From Hyphomicrobiales bacterium (lineage in GTDB: Bacteria; Pseudomonadota; Alphaproteobacteria; Rhizobiales; Rhizobiaceae), in contig UCMW01000008.1 of the NCBI GenBank assembly GCA_900473745.1, positions 1 to 64,000 on the forward strand: DNA of 64,000 bases. The letters run 5' to 3'. Both the position numbers and the translations under genes were made by a program. The notes below the pieces were generated by a model that saw only the letters and a list, made by a program, of their open reading frames with translations, ran no database searches and had not been told where the DNA came from. Shown in pieces: positions 41,423 to 52,038 of the stretch (the stretch's first letter is position 1; every line of letters begins with the position of its first letter).

Positions 41423-43882
41423 TCAGTCCGCCGACTGGCAGGTGTAGAGATCGTAGATGCGGAACTCCGGCGCGGTGCTTGCGGGCAGTGCTGCGTCCGG
41501 GGTGAAGACGATGCGGCGGCTTTCGCCGGCCGAAAGGTCGAAGGCGTTGTCGGAATAGCGGCCGGGGGTTGCGCTTTCGAGCATGACGAAGAGTGCCAAG
41601 CCTTGGGACGTGACGGCCACCTCGAACGTACCGTCGCCGGTCGGCGTGACCGCCGTCTCAAGCCGCGAGGGTTCGAGGTCGAGCGCCTTGTAGGTGCCTT
41701 TGATAAAATGCCCCTCCCCGGTCCTGCCGTTCGAAACCGTGAAGCTCCAGGCAAGCAGACCGTCGGCCGGGATCTCGCTGGCATCGAGTGTGACCAGCAC
41801 ATCCGCGGCATCGGGACCGCAATCCCCTTGCACGCTTTTGAGCGGGATACGCTCGCCCGAAAGCGTCAGCACGAAGAGGTTGACGTCGATGGTGACGGTA
41901 TCGAGCGTGTCGTTGACCATGGAGAGCGCAATGCGGCTGCCGTCCTCGGACGGGATGGCGGCGACTGCGACCGGCTGGAAGAAGCGACGCACCATGTAGT
42001 GCATGGCCTTCCAGCTGCCGCCATAATCGAGGCTGGACCAGGAGGCAACCGGCCAGGTGTCGTTGAGCTGCCAGTAAACAGTGCCCATGCAATGGGGCTT
42101 CAGCGAGCGCCAGTATTCGACGGCCGTCTTGATGGCGAGGCCCTGCTGGATCTGGCTCAGATAGACGAAATTGGCGAAATCCTTGGGGAAGCGGAAATAG
42201 CGGAACATGGTGCCCGCGATCCGCTCGTTGCCGCCGGCATTCTTCTGGTGCAGTTCGATGACAGGCGACGCGATGTTCATGTCGGCCTTGTCGGCGAAAC
42301 TCTCGATGACCGGCAGCGAGGTATAGGACTGGAAGCCGAATTCCGAGCAGAAGCGCGGTTTGACAGTTCGGTAATTATCGAAACTCTTGTTCTCGTGCCA
42401 GACCGACCAGTAGTGCATGTCGCCGGAACCATCGGCATGCCAGGCATCGCCGTAATCGAGATAGCCGGAAGCCGGGCTCGACGGCCACCAGATGCCCTGA
42501 GGATAAGTCTTCTTGACGCCCTGCTCGATCACCCGGTTCAAGCGATCATAGGCAACGAGATAGCGATCGCGGTTGTCACGGGATTCCGGGAACCACGTGA
42601 GCGCGCCGACGAGCTCGTTGTCACCGCACCAGATGACGATCGAGGCATGGCTCGACAGGCGCTTGACCTGGTATTCGACCTCATGCGCGACGTTGTCGAG
42701 GAAGTCCTCGGTGCAAGGGTAGAGATTGCAGGCGAACATGAAATCCTGCCAGACCATCAGGCCGAGCCGGTCGCAGAGGTCATAGAACCAGTCGGCCTCG
42801 TAGAAGCCACCACCCCAGATGCGGATCATGTTCATGTGTGCGGCGACGGCGGAATTGAGCAGGTCGGTGGTCTTCTCTTGCGACGAGCGTGAGAAGAGCG
42901 CATCCGCCGGGATCCAGTTGGCGCCACGGCAGAAGATTTCGCGGCCATTGACCTTGAGCGCAAAGCGGCTGCCAGCCTCGTCCGGATCGGTGATCAGTTC
43001 GACTGTGCGCAGACCGATCTGGCGGGTGACGGCCTCGGTCGGCAGGTCGACCGTCAGCGAATACAGAGCCTGTTCGCCAGAGCCCGATGGCCACCAGAGG
43101 CGCGGGCTCTCGACCTCGAAGACATGCACGACCTTGGTCTCGCCGGCAGAAATGCCGACATCGAGACGCACGCGTTCCCCGTCGAGAGCGAAGTGGATCG
43201 GCACGACCGCGGGATCGATCGAATGGATGGTAGCGGTAACCTTGAGCTCGACGCGACCATCGGCATGGTGGACCTGCTCAGTCTCGACATGCTCGATGCG
43301 GGCGGGGTCAAGCTTCTTCAGCGACAACGTGCCGTAGATCCCGAGCGGCGCGATCGCGATGTTCCAGTCCCAGCCGAAATGGCATTGCGGCTTGCGCAGC
43401 ATGTTGCCGTTGGGGATCGGCGAATTGGCCGTGGAATAGGGAATGTAGAAGGGCTGGCGGGCCTGGCGCTCAGCCCCGGCCGTGATGCTGGAATGAAAGA
43501 CGATGCGGACGGTGTTTTCGCCTGGCTGAAGTGCATGGCTGACATCGGGGCGATAGCGGCGGAAGCAGTTGTCGGCGGACAGCACCGGGATATCGTTGAC
43601 GAAGACGACGGCCACTGTGTCGAGATAGTCGATGTCGAGATACCAGCTGCCGGAAATATCCGGGATGACCACGCGGCGTTCGATGACCCAGTCACGTTCG
43701 GCGACCCATTGCACCACCTCTTCGTTGCGGCCGAAATAGGGGTCCGGGATCAGGCCCACTGCATGGAGAGCCGAATGTACGTCGCCGGGCAGCGTGATCG
43801 CCGCCTCGTGTGCGCCATCGACGCAAGCGAGATGCCATTCGCCGTGAAGATCGATGACGCCGCCGTTTGCACTCTCAGTCAT
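41423..43882 (-). CDS. Glycoside hydrolase family 2, beta-mannosidase type
   Basis: This 819-residue cytosolic enzyme has no signal peptide. The sugar-binding N-terminal domain (LHGEWHLACVDG..., HFGWDWNIAIAPLGIYG), an immunoglobulin-like domain and a TIM barrel are all present. The barrel holds NMIRIWGGGFYE, the acid/base in VIWCGDNELVGAL and the nucleophile Glu in PRFCSEFGFQS. This matches GH2 beta-mannosidases better than beta-galactosidases. It sits between the ATPase gene and the isomerase gene and would cut beta-mannosides imported by the ABC system. Confidence 0.9.
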   Translation of the reverse strand: MTESANGGVIDLHGEWHLACVDGAHEAAITLPGDVHSALHAVGLIPDPYFGRNEEVVQWVAERDWVIERRVVIPDISGSWYLDIDYLDTVAVVFVNDIPVLSADNCFRRYRPDVSHALQPGENTVRIVFHSSITAGAERQARQPFYIPYSTANSPIPNGNMLRKPQCHFGWDWNIAIAPLGIYGTLSLKKLDPARIEHVETEQVHHADGRVELKVTATIHSIDPAVVPIHFALDGERVRLDVGISAGETKVVHVFEVESPRLWWPSGSGEQALYSLTVDLPTEAVTRQIGLRTVELITDPDEAGSRFALKVNGREIFCRGANWIPADALFSRSSQEKTTDLLNSAVAAHMNMIRIWGGGFYEADWFYDLCDRLGLMVWQDFMFACNLYPCTEDFLDNVAHEVEYQVKRLSSHASIVIWCGDNELVGALTWFPESRDNRDRYLVAYDRLNRVIEQGVKKTYPQGIWWPSSPASGYLDYGDAWHADGSGDMHYWSVWHENKSFDNYRTVKPRFCSEFGFQSYTSLPVIESFADKADMNIASPVIELHQKNAGGNERIAGTMFRYFRFPKDFANFVYLSQIQQGLAIKTAVEYWRSLKPHCMGTVYWQLNDTWPVASWSSLDYGGSWKAMHYMVRRFFQPVAVAAIPSEDGSRIALSMVNDTLDTVTIDVNLFVLTLSGERIPLKSVQGDCGPDAADVLVTLDASEIPADGLLAWSFTVSNGRTGEGHFIKGTYKALDLEPSRLETAVTPTGDGTFEVAVTSQGLALFVMLESATPGRYSDNAFDLSAGESRRIVFTPDAALPASTAPEFRIYDLYTCQSAD

Positions 43883-43945
43883 GATACTCGTCCTGCAGAA
43901 GAAAAAGGCGCCCCGGTCACAGTCCGGGACGCGAGGGGGAACGTG

Positions 43946-45034
<1,089 letters not shown>

Positions 45035-45038
45035 GAGC

Positions 45039-45983
45039 TTAACCCTTGACTGCGCCGGCGGCGATACCCCGGACGAAGAGACGTCCGGAAACGAAGTAGA
45101 CGATCAGCGGCACGGCGCCGGTGAGCAGTGTTGCGGCCATGTTGACGTTGTATTCCTTCACGCCCTGCACCGAATTGACGATGTTGTTCAGCTGAACCGT
45201 CATCGGGTAAAACTCAGGCCTCGTGAACACGACGCCGAACAGGAAGTCGTTCCAGATGCCGGTGATCTGCAGGATCATGGCAACCACGAAGATCGGCAGC
45301 GACATGGGCAGCATGATCCTCAAATAGATCTGCCAGAACCCTGCCCCGTCGATGCGGGCCGCCTTGAAAAGCTCTTCCGGCAGCGAGGTAAAGTAGTTTC
45401 GGAAGAGCAGCGTCAGGATCGGCATGCCGAAGATGGTGTGCACGATGACGAGCCCGGTCAGCGTGCCGTAGATGCCGAGTTCGCGCAGCACGATGACGAT
45501 CGGATAGATCATGACCTGATAGGGAATGAAGGCGCCGATGATCAGGATGGTGAAGAACAGTTCCGCACCCTTGAAGCGCCAGTTGGCGAGCGCATAGCCG
45601 TTGACTGAGGCGATCAGGATCGAGATCAGCGTCGACGGCACCGTGATGCGCACCGAATTCCAGAAACCGCGCGACAGGCCATCGCAGTTGAGGCCGGTGC
45701 AGGCGGTGGCCCAGGCCTTGACCCAGGGTTCGAAGGTGATCTCGACCGGCGGCGAGAAGATGTTGCCGAGACGGATCTCAGGCATACCCTTCAGCGAGGT
45801 GACGATCATCACGTAGAGCGGGATCAGATAGTAGATCGCAAAGAAGATCAGCGAGCCGTAGAGCATGATGTTGCGGGGGGAAAAGGTGCGCTTCGGCTTG
45901 GCGCCACGCGGGCCTGATCCCACTCGATCGGACACGGCGTCGAAAGCGGCGGCGGTGGTGTTGAGGGAACCGGGATTAGCCAC
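45039..45983 (-). CDS. Sugar ABC transporter permease (MalG type)
   Basis: This 314-residue inner-membrane protein has six membrane segments and the EAA loop LFKAARIDGAGFWQIYLRIMLPMSLP that contacts the ATPase. A GTG start at 45983 is supported by GGAGG 8 bases upstream and lies inside the preceding permease gene, an 8-base overlap that indicates translational coupling. A soluble N-terminal stretch of about 30 residues is longer than usual. Confidence 0.93.
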   Translation of the reverse strand: MANPGSLNTTAAAFDAVSDRVGSGPRGAKPKRTFSPRNIMLYGSLIFFAIYYLIPLYVMIVTSLKGMPEIRLGNIFSPPVEITFEPWVKAWATACTGLNCDGLSRGFWNSVRITVPSTLISILIASVNGYALANWRFKGAELFFTILIIGAFIPYQVMIYPIVIVLRELGIYGTLTGLVIVHTIFGMPILTLLFRNYFTSLPEELFKAARIDGAGFWQIYLRIMLPMSLPIFVVAMILQITGIWNDFLFGVVFTRPEFYPMTVQLNNIVNSVQGVKEYNVNMAATLLTGAVPLIVYFVSGRLFVRGIAAGAVKG

Positions 45984-46878
45984 GCTTCTTTCCTCCGAAT
46001 TCGAGATAGGCCCAAGGGATGATGATGATCGCAACGGTCAGCAGCATCATGGTGGAGGCGGCAAAGCCCTGTCCGAGGTTCTGCGCCTGAAACATGTAGT
46101 CGTACACATATTTGGCAGGAACTTCGGAGGCGATGCCGGGGCCGCCGCTGGTCTGGGCGACGACGAGGTCATAGAGGCGGACAATGCCGGACGTGATGAT
46201 CACGAGCGTGGTGATGAAGACCGGGCGCATCATCGGGATGATGATGAAGAGATAGGTCTTCCACATCGGGATGCCGTCGACGCGCGAGGCCTTCCAGATA
46301 TCCTCGTCGATACCCCGAAGACCGGCGAGCAGCAGGCACATGACGAGACCCGTACCCTGCCAGAGGCCGGCGATCAGGATGCCGTAGATGACGATGTCGG
46401 AATCATAGAGCGGATTGAAGGTGAATGTCTCCCAGCCCAGCGACCGCACGATCGACTGCACCCCGAAATCCGGGTTGAGGATCCATTGCCAGACGAGGCC
46501 GGTGACGATGAAGGAAAGCGCGAAGGGATAGAGGAAGATCGTTCGAAACGCGTTCTCGAAGCGGATCTTCTGATCCATCAGGGCCGCGAGCAGGAAACCG
46601 ATCACGATCGAGAAGATCAGCGACAGAATGCCGTAGATCGCCAGATTCTGAATCGACATGATCCATCGCGGCGCATCCCACAGGCGTTCATACTGCTCGA
46701 AGCCGACAAAGTTGGCGCGCGGCAGGAGCCTCGAATTTGTGAAGGAATAGACAACCGTCCAGATGGTGCCACCCAGGAAGATGACCATCGCGGTCAGAAC
46801 CATGGGTATGGATGCAATCTTGGCATTCAGATTGCGAAACAGTTTGTTGGGTCGACCAGCATGGGCTTGGCGTGCCAT
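45976..46878 (-). CDS. Sugar ABC transporter permease (MalF type)
   Basis: This 300-residue inner-membrane protein has six membrane segments and the EAA loop DIWKASRVDGIPMWKTYLFIIIPMMRP. The ATG at 46878 has GAGGAG 8 bases upstream; a longer upstream frame was rejected. It overlaps the next permease by 8 bases. A strong hairpin separates it from the binding-protein gene. Confidence 0.93.
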   Translation of the reverse strand: MARQAHAGRPNKLFRNLNAKIASIPMVLTAMVIFLGGTIWTVVYSFTNSRLLPRANFVGFEQYERLWDAPRWIMSIQNLAIYGILSLIFSIVIGFLLAALMDQKIRFENAFRTIFLYPFALSFIVTGLVWQWILNPDFGVQSIVRSLGWETFTFNPLYDSDIVIYGILIAGLWQGTGLVMCLLLAGLRGIDEDIWKASRVDGIPMWKTYLFIIIPMMRPVFITTLVIITSGIVRLYDLVVAQTSGGPGIASEVPAKYVYDYMFQAQNLGQGFAASTMMLLTVAIIIIPWAYLEFGGKKRG

Positions 46879-47002
46879 GGGTCCATCTCCTCGTCCTGGA
46901 CACGGGAGAGGTCGCGCACCGAACCCACTGAGCAATAGCACAGATAGGACAGTTAAAACGCCCTGCGGCAATCCGCATTCCCGGTCGAAGTTGGCAAGTC
47001 AC

Positions 47003-47026
47003 CGACCGGGGCGCGGGCCCCGGCCG
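47003..47026 (-). terminator. Hairpin between binding-protein and permease genes
   Basis: A 7-bp all-GC stem (CCGGGGC/GCCCCGG) with a GCGG loop starts 21 bases after the binding-protein stop. There is no T-run. In sugar ABC operons such hairpins reduce read-through or protect the upstream mRNA, which raises binding protein relative to permease. Confidence 0.6.
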
Positions 47027-47046
47027 GATTGTGTCAACCAGTCACA

Positions 47047-48282
47047 TCAGTCGGCAGATGCGATGATGTCGGCGAAGCGCTTCTGCGCATCTTCGACGGT
47101 CATGGACGGATTGGCGAAGAACTCCGAGAAGAGGTCTTCCTTCTGCTTCTGGCTGTCTGCCGAAAGCAGCTGGTCGGTGCCCTGGATCACATTGCCCTTG
47201 GCGAGGATCTCCAGACCCTTCTTCATGCAGTCGTTGGCAGCGGCGAGGTCGACGTCACCGCGAACCGGCAGAGAACCCTTCTTCAGATTGAACGCCACCT
47301 GCGTTGCGGGTGCGACCAGGGTCGCTGCCAGAACGTCCTGCGCAGCGGACTTTTCTTCGTCATCAAGAACGGGGAAGTAGAAGGCGTCACCACCGGTCGA
47401 GATGATCTCATTCACGCCGAGGCCCGGAAGGCAGGTATAGTCCTTGCCGGCAACCTTGCCAGCAAGAGCGAATTCGCCCTGTGCCCAGTCACCCATGATC
47501 TGGCCGCCGGCTTTCCCGGTGATGACCAGGTTGGTGGCCTGGTTCCAATCCTGAACGTTGGAGCCCTTGGACATCTTGCGGGCGTCGTCTGCAGCCTTGA
47601 AGACCTTGGCGATCTCAGGACCGGCTGCGACTTCCGCATCCTTCTCCTTGAACACCTTCTCGAAGGTTTCCTTGCCGGCGATGGCGACCATCAGAACGTC
47701 GAAGGCGCCCGCAGACTGCCAGGGCTGACCGCCGACGGCGAGCGGAATGATGCCCTTGGCTTCGAGTGCCGGTGCTGCTGCGACAAACTCGTCCCAGTTC
47801 TTCGGCACGGCGACGCCGGCACTTTCAAACGCTGCGTTGGACAACCACAGCCACTGCCAGGAGTGGATGTTGACCGGGGCGCAATAGACCTTGCCGTCGA
47901 TCGTGCAGCTCTCAAGCAGGCTTGCCGGCTTGATGATGTCCTTCCAGCCTTCCTTTTCGGCGACAGCCGTCAGGTCTTTCATCAGGCCGGCTTCAGCCAG
48001 TTCTTCGGCCTGGCGGCCATGGTTGAACTGGGTAGCAGCCATCGGATCACCACCGGTGATACGGCTGATCATAATCGGGCGGGCGGTGCCACCGGAACCG
48101 GCGATGGCGCCATCGACCCATTTGTTGCCGGTGGCATCGAATGCCTTGGCAAGCTCGGCGACGGCCGCGGCTTCGCCGCCGGATGTCCACCAATGGGTGA
48201 CTTCGAGATCTGTTGCCTGCGCTGCTGCGAACGGCATGACGACGGTTGCGGCCAAAGCTGCCGCGAAGCTACGGTAATTCAT
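47047..48282 (-). CDS. Sugar ABC transporter substrate-binding protein
   Basis: This 411-residue periplasmic protein has a signal peptide (residues 1-23) followed by the family-1 extracellular solute-binding fold: LEVTHWWTSGGEAAAVAELAKAF at the start and the GGQIMGDWAQGEF segment near residue 260. The cysteine pair at about 125-133 (SCTIDGKVYC) could form a disulfide. It is the first gene of the minus-strand operon; GGGAGGAG lies just upstream of the ATG. The ligand is likely an oligosaccharide with mannose or xylose units, judging from the downstream glycosidases. Confidence 0.93.
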   Translation of the reverse strand: MNYRSFAAALAATVVMPFAAAQATDLEVTHWWTSGGEAAAVAELAKAFDATGNKWVDGAIAGSGGTARPIMISRITGGDPMAATQFNHGRQAEELAEAGLMKDLTAVAEKEGWKDIIKPASLLESCTIDGKVYCAPVNIHSWQWLWLSNAAFESAGVAVPKNWDEFVAAAPALEAKGIIPLAVGGQPWQSAGAFDVLMVAIAGKETFEKVFKEKDAEVAAGPEIAKVFKAADDARKMSKGSNVQDWNQATNLVITGKAGGQIMGDWAQGEFALAGKVAGKDYTCLPGLGVNEIISTGGDAFYFPVLDDEEKSAAQDVLAATLVAPATQVAFNLKKGSLPVRGDVDLAAANDCMKKGLEILAKGNVIQGTDQLLSADSQKQKEDLFSEFFANPSMTVEDAQKRFADIIASAD

Positions 48283-48728
48283 GAGTCTCCTCCCTCACTG
48301 AAACGTTGCCGGAAAAACTTATGTCAAAGAATTTTGGAGCGCAACCTACTCGATTGTAAATTTTCTATTACAGCGCCGATTCAGCGCTGGCGTGCATTGG
48401 CGTATCTTTTCTCAAATCGCTTTGGAGAAGTTATATATTGCGAAGCACCATCACTTGTATCGTTGCAGCCGGCGCACTTACGCATAGAGATAGAATAAAA
48501 TGCTGCAATTGCGAAAATTTGGCGAAGTCACTGCCGGACAGCAGGGGAAAACCGGACCGATCATCTTACGGTTGCACCGCTTCGCAACGCAGCATGGAAA
48601 AGGGCTCGACAAAACACCTGTATCGTTTCAGATTTTTGTTTCAGCGCGCCGGGAGGGGGTGCCGGGCAAACTGTTTGCAGGCCGATGAAAGCTCACTATA
48701 AGCGAGACTTTCGAAGTGCGGGGACGAC
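48283..48728. promoter_or_regulatory. Divergent control region of the glycoside operon and lacI
   Basis: This 446-base region separates the binding-protein gene from the divergent LacI-type gene. It is AT-rich at 48330-48450. Three similar sequences of the form CTG(A/C)AACG(A/T)T occur at about 48298-48307, 48456-48466 (reverse) and 48619-48631 (reverse), and could be half-sites for a LacI-family regulator. None forms a perfect palindrome, so this is tentative. Confidence 0.4.
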
Positions 48729-49760
48729 ATGGCAGATCAGCAGGGCAGCGGACTGATGGACCGTCCAGGGGCGACGAAGGAGCGACCGACGCTCAAGACC
48801 ATCGCCTTCATGACAGGTCTCGGCATTACCACCGTCTCGCGGGCATTGAAGGATGCGCCCGACATCGGCGCAGAAACCAAGGAACGCGTGCGCATGGTCG
48901 CCCGGCAGCTGGGTTACCAGCCGAACCGCGCAGGTGTCCGCCTGCGCACGGGCAAGACCAATGTGATAGCGCTGGTACTGGGTATCGACGAGGAAATCCT
49001 CGGCTTTGCCAATCAGATGGTCGTCGGCATTTCCGAGGTGTTGGCCGGCACCCCCTACCACATCGTCGTGACGCCGCATGTGCACACCAAGGATCCGATG
49101 CTGCCGGTGCGTTACATCCTGGAGACGGGATCTGCCGATGGCGTGATCATCTCGCGAACCGAACCCGATGACGCCCGCGTCCGGTTGCTGATGGAACAGA
49201 ACATGCCCTTCGCGACCCATGGCCGGACCAATATGGGCGTTCAGCACCCGTTTCACGATTTCGACAACGAGGCTTTCGCCTATTCCGCGGTCGAGCGGCT
49301 GGTCCAGCGGGGACGCAGGCGCATCGCGCTCCTGCCGCCACCGGCCAAGCTCACTTACTACCAGCACACGTTTGACGGTTTCATGCGTGGCCTGAAAACC
49401 TTCGGTGCCGAGGAAGTGCCGGTACACATCAATATCGACGCCTCGCTGGAGCAGATCCGCGCGACGATTCAGGATCTGATGAGCGGACCGGACGCACCGG
49501 ATGGCATCATCTCGTCATCCGGCAGCAGCGGGATCGCCGCCAATGCCGGGATCGAGGCCGCCGGCAAGCGTGTCGGTCGCGAGCTGGACCTCGTGGCCAA
49601 GCAGAGCACGCCGATCCTCAACTGGATCCGGCCGGAGATCATCGCGGTCTACGAAGACGTGCGCCAGTCCGGCCGCGAACTCGCCAAGGCCGTTATCGCC
49701 CGCATCGACGGGGTCGATCCGGAACTGCTGCAAAGCGTCAGCAAGCCACGCTGGGAATAG
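48729..49760 (+). CDS. LacI family transcriptional regulator
   Basis: This 343-residue regulator has an N-terminal helix-turn-helix ([24 protein letters not shown], about residues 21-44) with the hinge, then a periplasmic-binding-protein-like sensor domain. The HTH begins some 20 residues later than usual; an internal ATG at residue 10 is an alternative start. It diverges from the glycoside operon, so it is the likely repressor, released by the imported sugar or a product. AglR-type regulators are its relatives in rhizobia. Confidence 0.92.
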   Translation: MADQQGSGLMDRPGATKERPTLKTIAFMTGLGITTVSRALKDAPDIGAETKERVRMVARQLGYQPNRAGVRLRTGKTNVIALVLGIDEEILGFANQMVVGISEVLAGTPYHIVVTPHVHTKDPMLPVRYILETGSADGVIISRTEPDDARVRLLMEQNMPFATHGRTNMGVQHPFHDFDNEAFAYSAVERLVQRGRRRIALLPPPAKLTYYQHTFDGFMRGLKTFGAEEVPVHINIDASLEQIRATIQDLMSGPDAPDGIISSSGSSGIAANAGIEAAGKRVGRELDLVAKQSTPILNWIRPEIIAVYEDVRQSGRELAKAVIARIDGVDPELLQSVSKPRWE

Positions 49761-49811
49761 GACCGGCGGAGCGAATACCCCTCGCCTCACCCGTCGCCAC
49801 CCTGAACCAGA

Positions 49812-50981
49812 TCAGGCGAATGACGGGCGCTGGCCATCGGCCCAGACAACAACCGAATTGCGACCATTGACCTTGGCGGTATGCAAGGCCGCATCGGCCC
49901 GCTTCAGCAGTTCGTCCGCCGTGACCTGCATGACACCATGGGCCACGCCGATGCTGACCGTCACGGGCACCAGTTCGCCCCCAAGAAAGAACATTTGCTG
50001 CTCGACGCTGTCGTGGATGATGTGGGCGAGCTTCTCCGCTTCCTCGACCTTGCAGAAGGGCACATAGGCTGCGAATTCCGCACCGGCGAGGCGACCGAGC
50101 AGCGCGTGTTCCGGCAGTTCCCGCAGAATGATGTCGGCGCAGTTCTTCAGCACCTCGTCGCCACCGGAGTGGCCGAAACGGTCATTGATGCGCTTCACAT
50201 GGTCGACATCGACATAGAGGAAAGCCCCCTCGCCGCGTACCTTGGTCGAGAGTGTCTGCAGCATGTCGAGGAAGGTGAAGCGGTTGGCAAGCCCGGTGAG
50301 TGAATCGGTGGCGCTGGCCCACCGCGTCTCGACGACCAGACGGTCGCGCAACAGAAGCAGGAACGTTACCGGAGCGACGATGGACTGCAGGAAAACGGCG
50401 AGCACCGCAGGGAATGTCCAGAAGGGCAGACCAGCCGAAACGTCTTGCTGCGGCAAGGGCGCGATGAAGGTGGCAAGCCCCGTCAAAAACAGAAGCCCGG
50501 ACTGGAGAGAGAACCAGATCCGGGTGGCGCGCCGGTTTGCGAGGTTCTCCTCGCGCTCCGAGATCCGGTGCTCCCAGGCGATCAGACCCGAATAGAGCGC
50601 GCCGAGCATGCACAGGAACAGCAAGCGGGCATTGGCATCCTGCTCGAAGACCGGCGCGGATGCTGTGAGCACAAAGAAGAGAGCAGGACCGGCTACGGCT
50701 AGGCGAAGGTCGAACCTGCGGTGATCGAAAAGTCTGAGGCCCTGCCAGGCAAGGGCGCCCGCGAGCAGGAAATAGCTCTGCGCAAAGGATGTACCGATGA
50801 AATAGCTGTCGCTGACCAATGCGAGCAAGGCACCGAGCGAGCCCGCACCCGCACCGACCGCCCAGAGAACGAATTCGATACGACCTGGATCCTCTCGCCA
50901 GTGGCGAAGGAAGACGGCCGCAAACACGGCGAGAACGGCAAGACTGCCCAGCAAAATCGTTTGAGTATCGATGGAAAACAT
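49812..50981 (-). CDS. GGDEF-domain membrane protein with degenerate active site
   Basis: This 389-residue protein has about six to seven N-terminal membrane segments (residues 5-210) and a C-terminal GGDEF domain (about 220-385). Upstream GGDEF features are normal (DSLTGLANRFTF, VDVDHVKRINDRFGHSGGDEVL), but the signature loop reads AGAEF at residues 299-303 instead of GG(D/E)EF. The missing acid is needed for c-di-GMP synthesis, so it is probably not an active cyclase; it could bind GTP or act through protein contacts. No EAL domain is present. It is convergent with lacI. Confidence 0.88.
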   Translation of the reverse strand: MFSIDTQTILLGSLAVLAVFAAVFLRHWREDPGRIEFVLWAVGAGAGSLGALLALVSDSYFIGTSFAQSYFLLAGALAWQGLRLFDHRRFDLRLAVAGPALFFVLTASAPVFEQDANARLLFLCMLGALYSGLIAWEHRISEREENLANRRATRIWFSLQSGLLFLTGLATFIAPLPQQDVSAGLPFWTFPAVLAVFLQSIVAPVTFLLLLRDRLVVETRWASATDSLTGLANRFTFLDMLQTLSTKVRGEGAFLYVDVDHVKRINDRFGHSGGDEVLKNCADIILRELPEHALLGRLAGAEFAAYVPFCKVEEAEKLAHIIHDSVEQQMFFLGGELVPVTVSIGVAHGVMQVTADELLKRADAALHTAKVNGRNSVVVWADGQRPSFA

Positions 50982-51111
50982 CAGAAAAGCCTGAAATTCG
51001 AGCGTTTTTATTAACTAAGTGCCACGCTAGGCCCCACCTGTTAACTCCGTGATAAGACAAGAATTAGAATTTTAACCATTCAGGATTGGCAGATGGACTG
51101 GCACGGCTTGT

Positions 51112-51963
51112 TCACAGGGAAATGACCTGCCCGTCTCGACCGACCACAATCTCACCACCGAAGATGGACCTGACGGCAGCGCGCCAGTGCTCTTCGGTAA
51201 ATGCCGGGTCATCGGCGGGGATGAGGTGGTTGAGAACCAGCGTGCGCACGCCGGCCTCCTTTGCGATCAGCGCGGCGTCTGCGGCAAAACTGTGTGAGGC
51301 GATCAGATGTTCGCGCAGCCGGCTGCCATTGCCGGTGCGCCTGACGATGCTGTCGAGCCCCTCCGGAAGCATGGCCTCGTGCACCAGCAGATCGGCGCCG
51401 CGGGCGAAATCGGCAAGCGGTGGGAACGGAGCCGTGTCGGCCGAGAAAACGACCGTCTTGCCGGAACCCTTGAATTTCAGTGCGAAACAATCCGCAACGG
51501 GTGGGTGGTCGACGCGCAGCGCCTCGACCGTGAGGTCCGCGTCACGAAGGATCTCGCCCGGACCATATTCGACCACGCTGACCAGGTCAGAAATGTCCGG
51601 ACGCCCCTCGTCGGCGATCCGGGTTTCGATGTCATAGGCGAGTGAAGCGAGGAAGCCGATCCAGACGGCGTGGGTTCCGGGCGGACCATAGACGGTCACA
51701 GGATGGTCGAGCCCGGTGGTCCAGGCGGTGTGGATCAGCGGACCGAGCTCCAGCACATGATCCGAATGCAGATGGGTGATGAAGACGAGGTCGAGCTCCT
51801 TCAACGACATGCCCGTCTCGACGAGGCCGCGCGAAACGCCGAGCCCGCAATCGATGACCATCCGGCGTCCGGAAAGCGTCAGCAGCATCGAGGTCGGATT
51901 GGGCCCGCCCGGCCGGATCGCTGGTCCGCCCTTGGTGCCGAGGAGCGTTAGCGCATGGGTCAT
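51112..51963 (-). CDS. MBL-fold metallo-hydrolase
   Basis: This 283-residue metallo-beta-lactamase-fold hydrolase has THLHSDHVLELGPL (metal motif), further ligands in FSADTAPFPPL (Asp) and a C-terminal LNHLIP His. The pattern is like ribonuclease Z/arylsulfatase-type members, with an unknown substrate. The ATG at 51963 has GGAG 7 bases upstream. It is followed by no close gene and stands 75 bases from gnd in the same direction. Confidence 0.88.
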   Translation of the reverse strand: MTHALTLLGTKGGPAIRPGGPNPTSMLLTLSGRRMVIDCGLGVSRGLVETGMSLKELDLVFITHLHSDHVLELGPLIHTAWTTGLDHPVTVYGPPGTHAVWIGFLASLAYDIETRIADEGRPDISDLVSVVEYGPGEILRDADLTVEALRVDHPPVADCFALKFKGSGKTVVFSADTAPFPPLADFARGADLLVHEAMLPEGLDSIVRRTGNGSRLREHLIASHSFAADAALIAKEAGVRTLVLNHLIPADDPAFTEEHWRAAVRSIFGGEIVVGRDGQVISL

Positions 51964-51983
51964 GGTGAGGCTCCGAAACAAGT

Positions 51984-52013
51984 GAGGCCCGACATCGCGG
52001 GATATCGGGCCTC
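51984..52013 (-). terminator. Hairpin after gnd
   Basis: A 9-bp stem (GAGGCCCGA/TCGGGCCTC) lies 26 bases past the gnd stop and just before the MBL gene start. There is no T-run, so it may be partial. Confidence 0.6.
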
Positions 52014-52038
52014 GGTCAACATGCCGTTCGCTCGGCGA

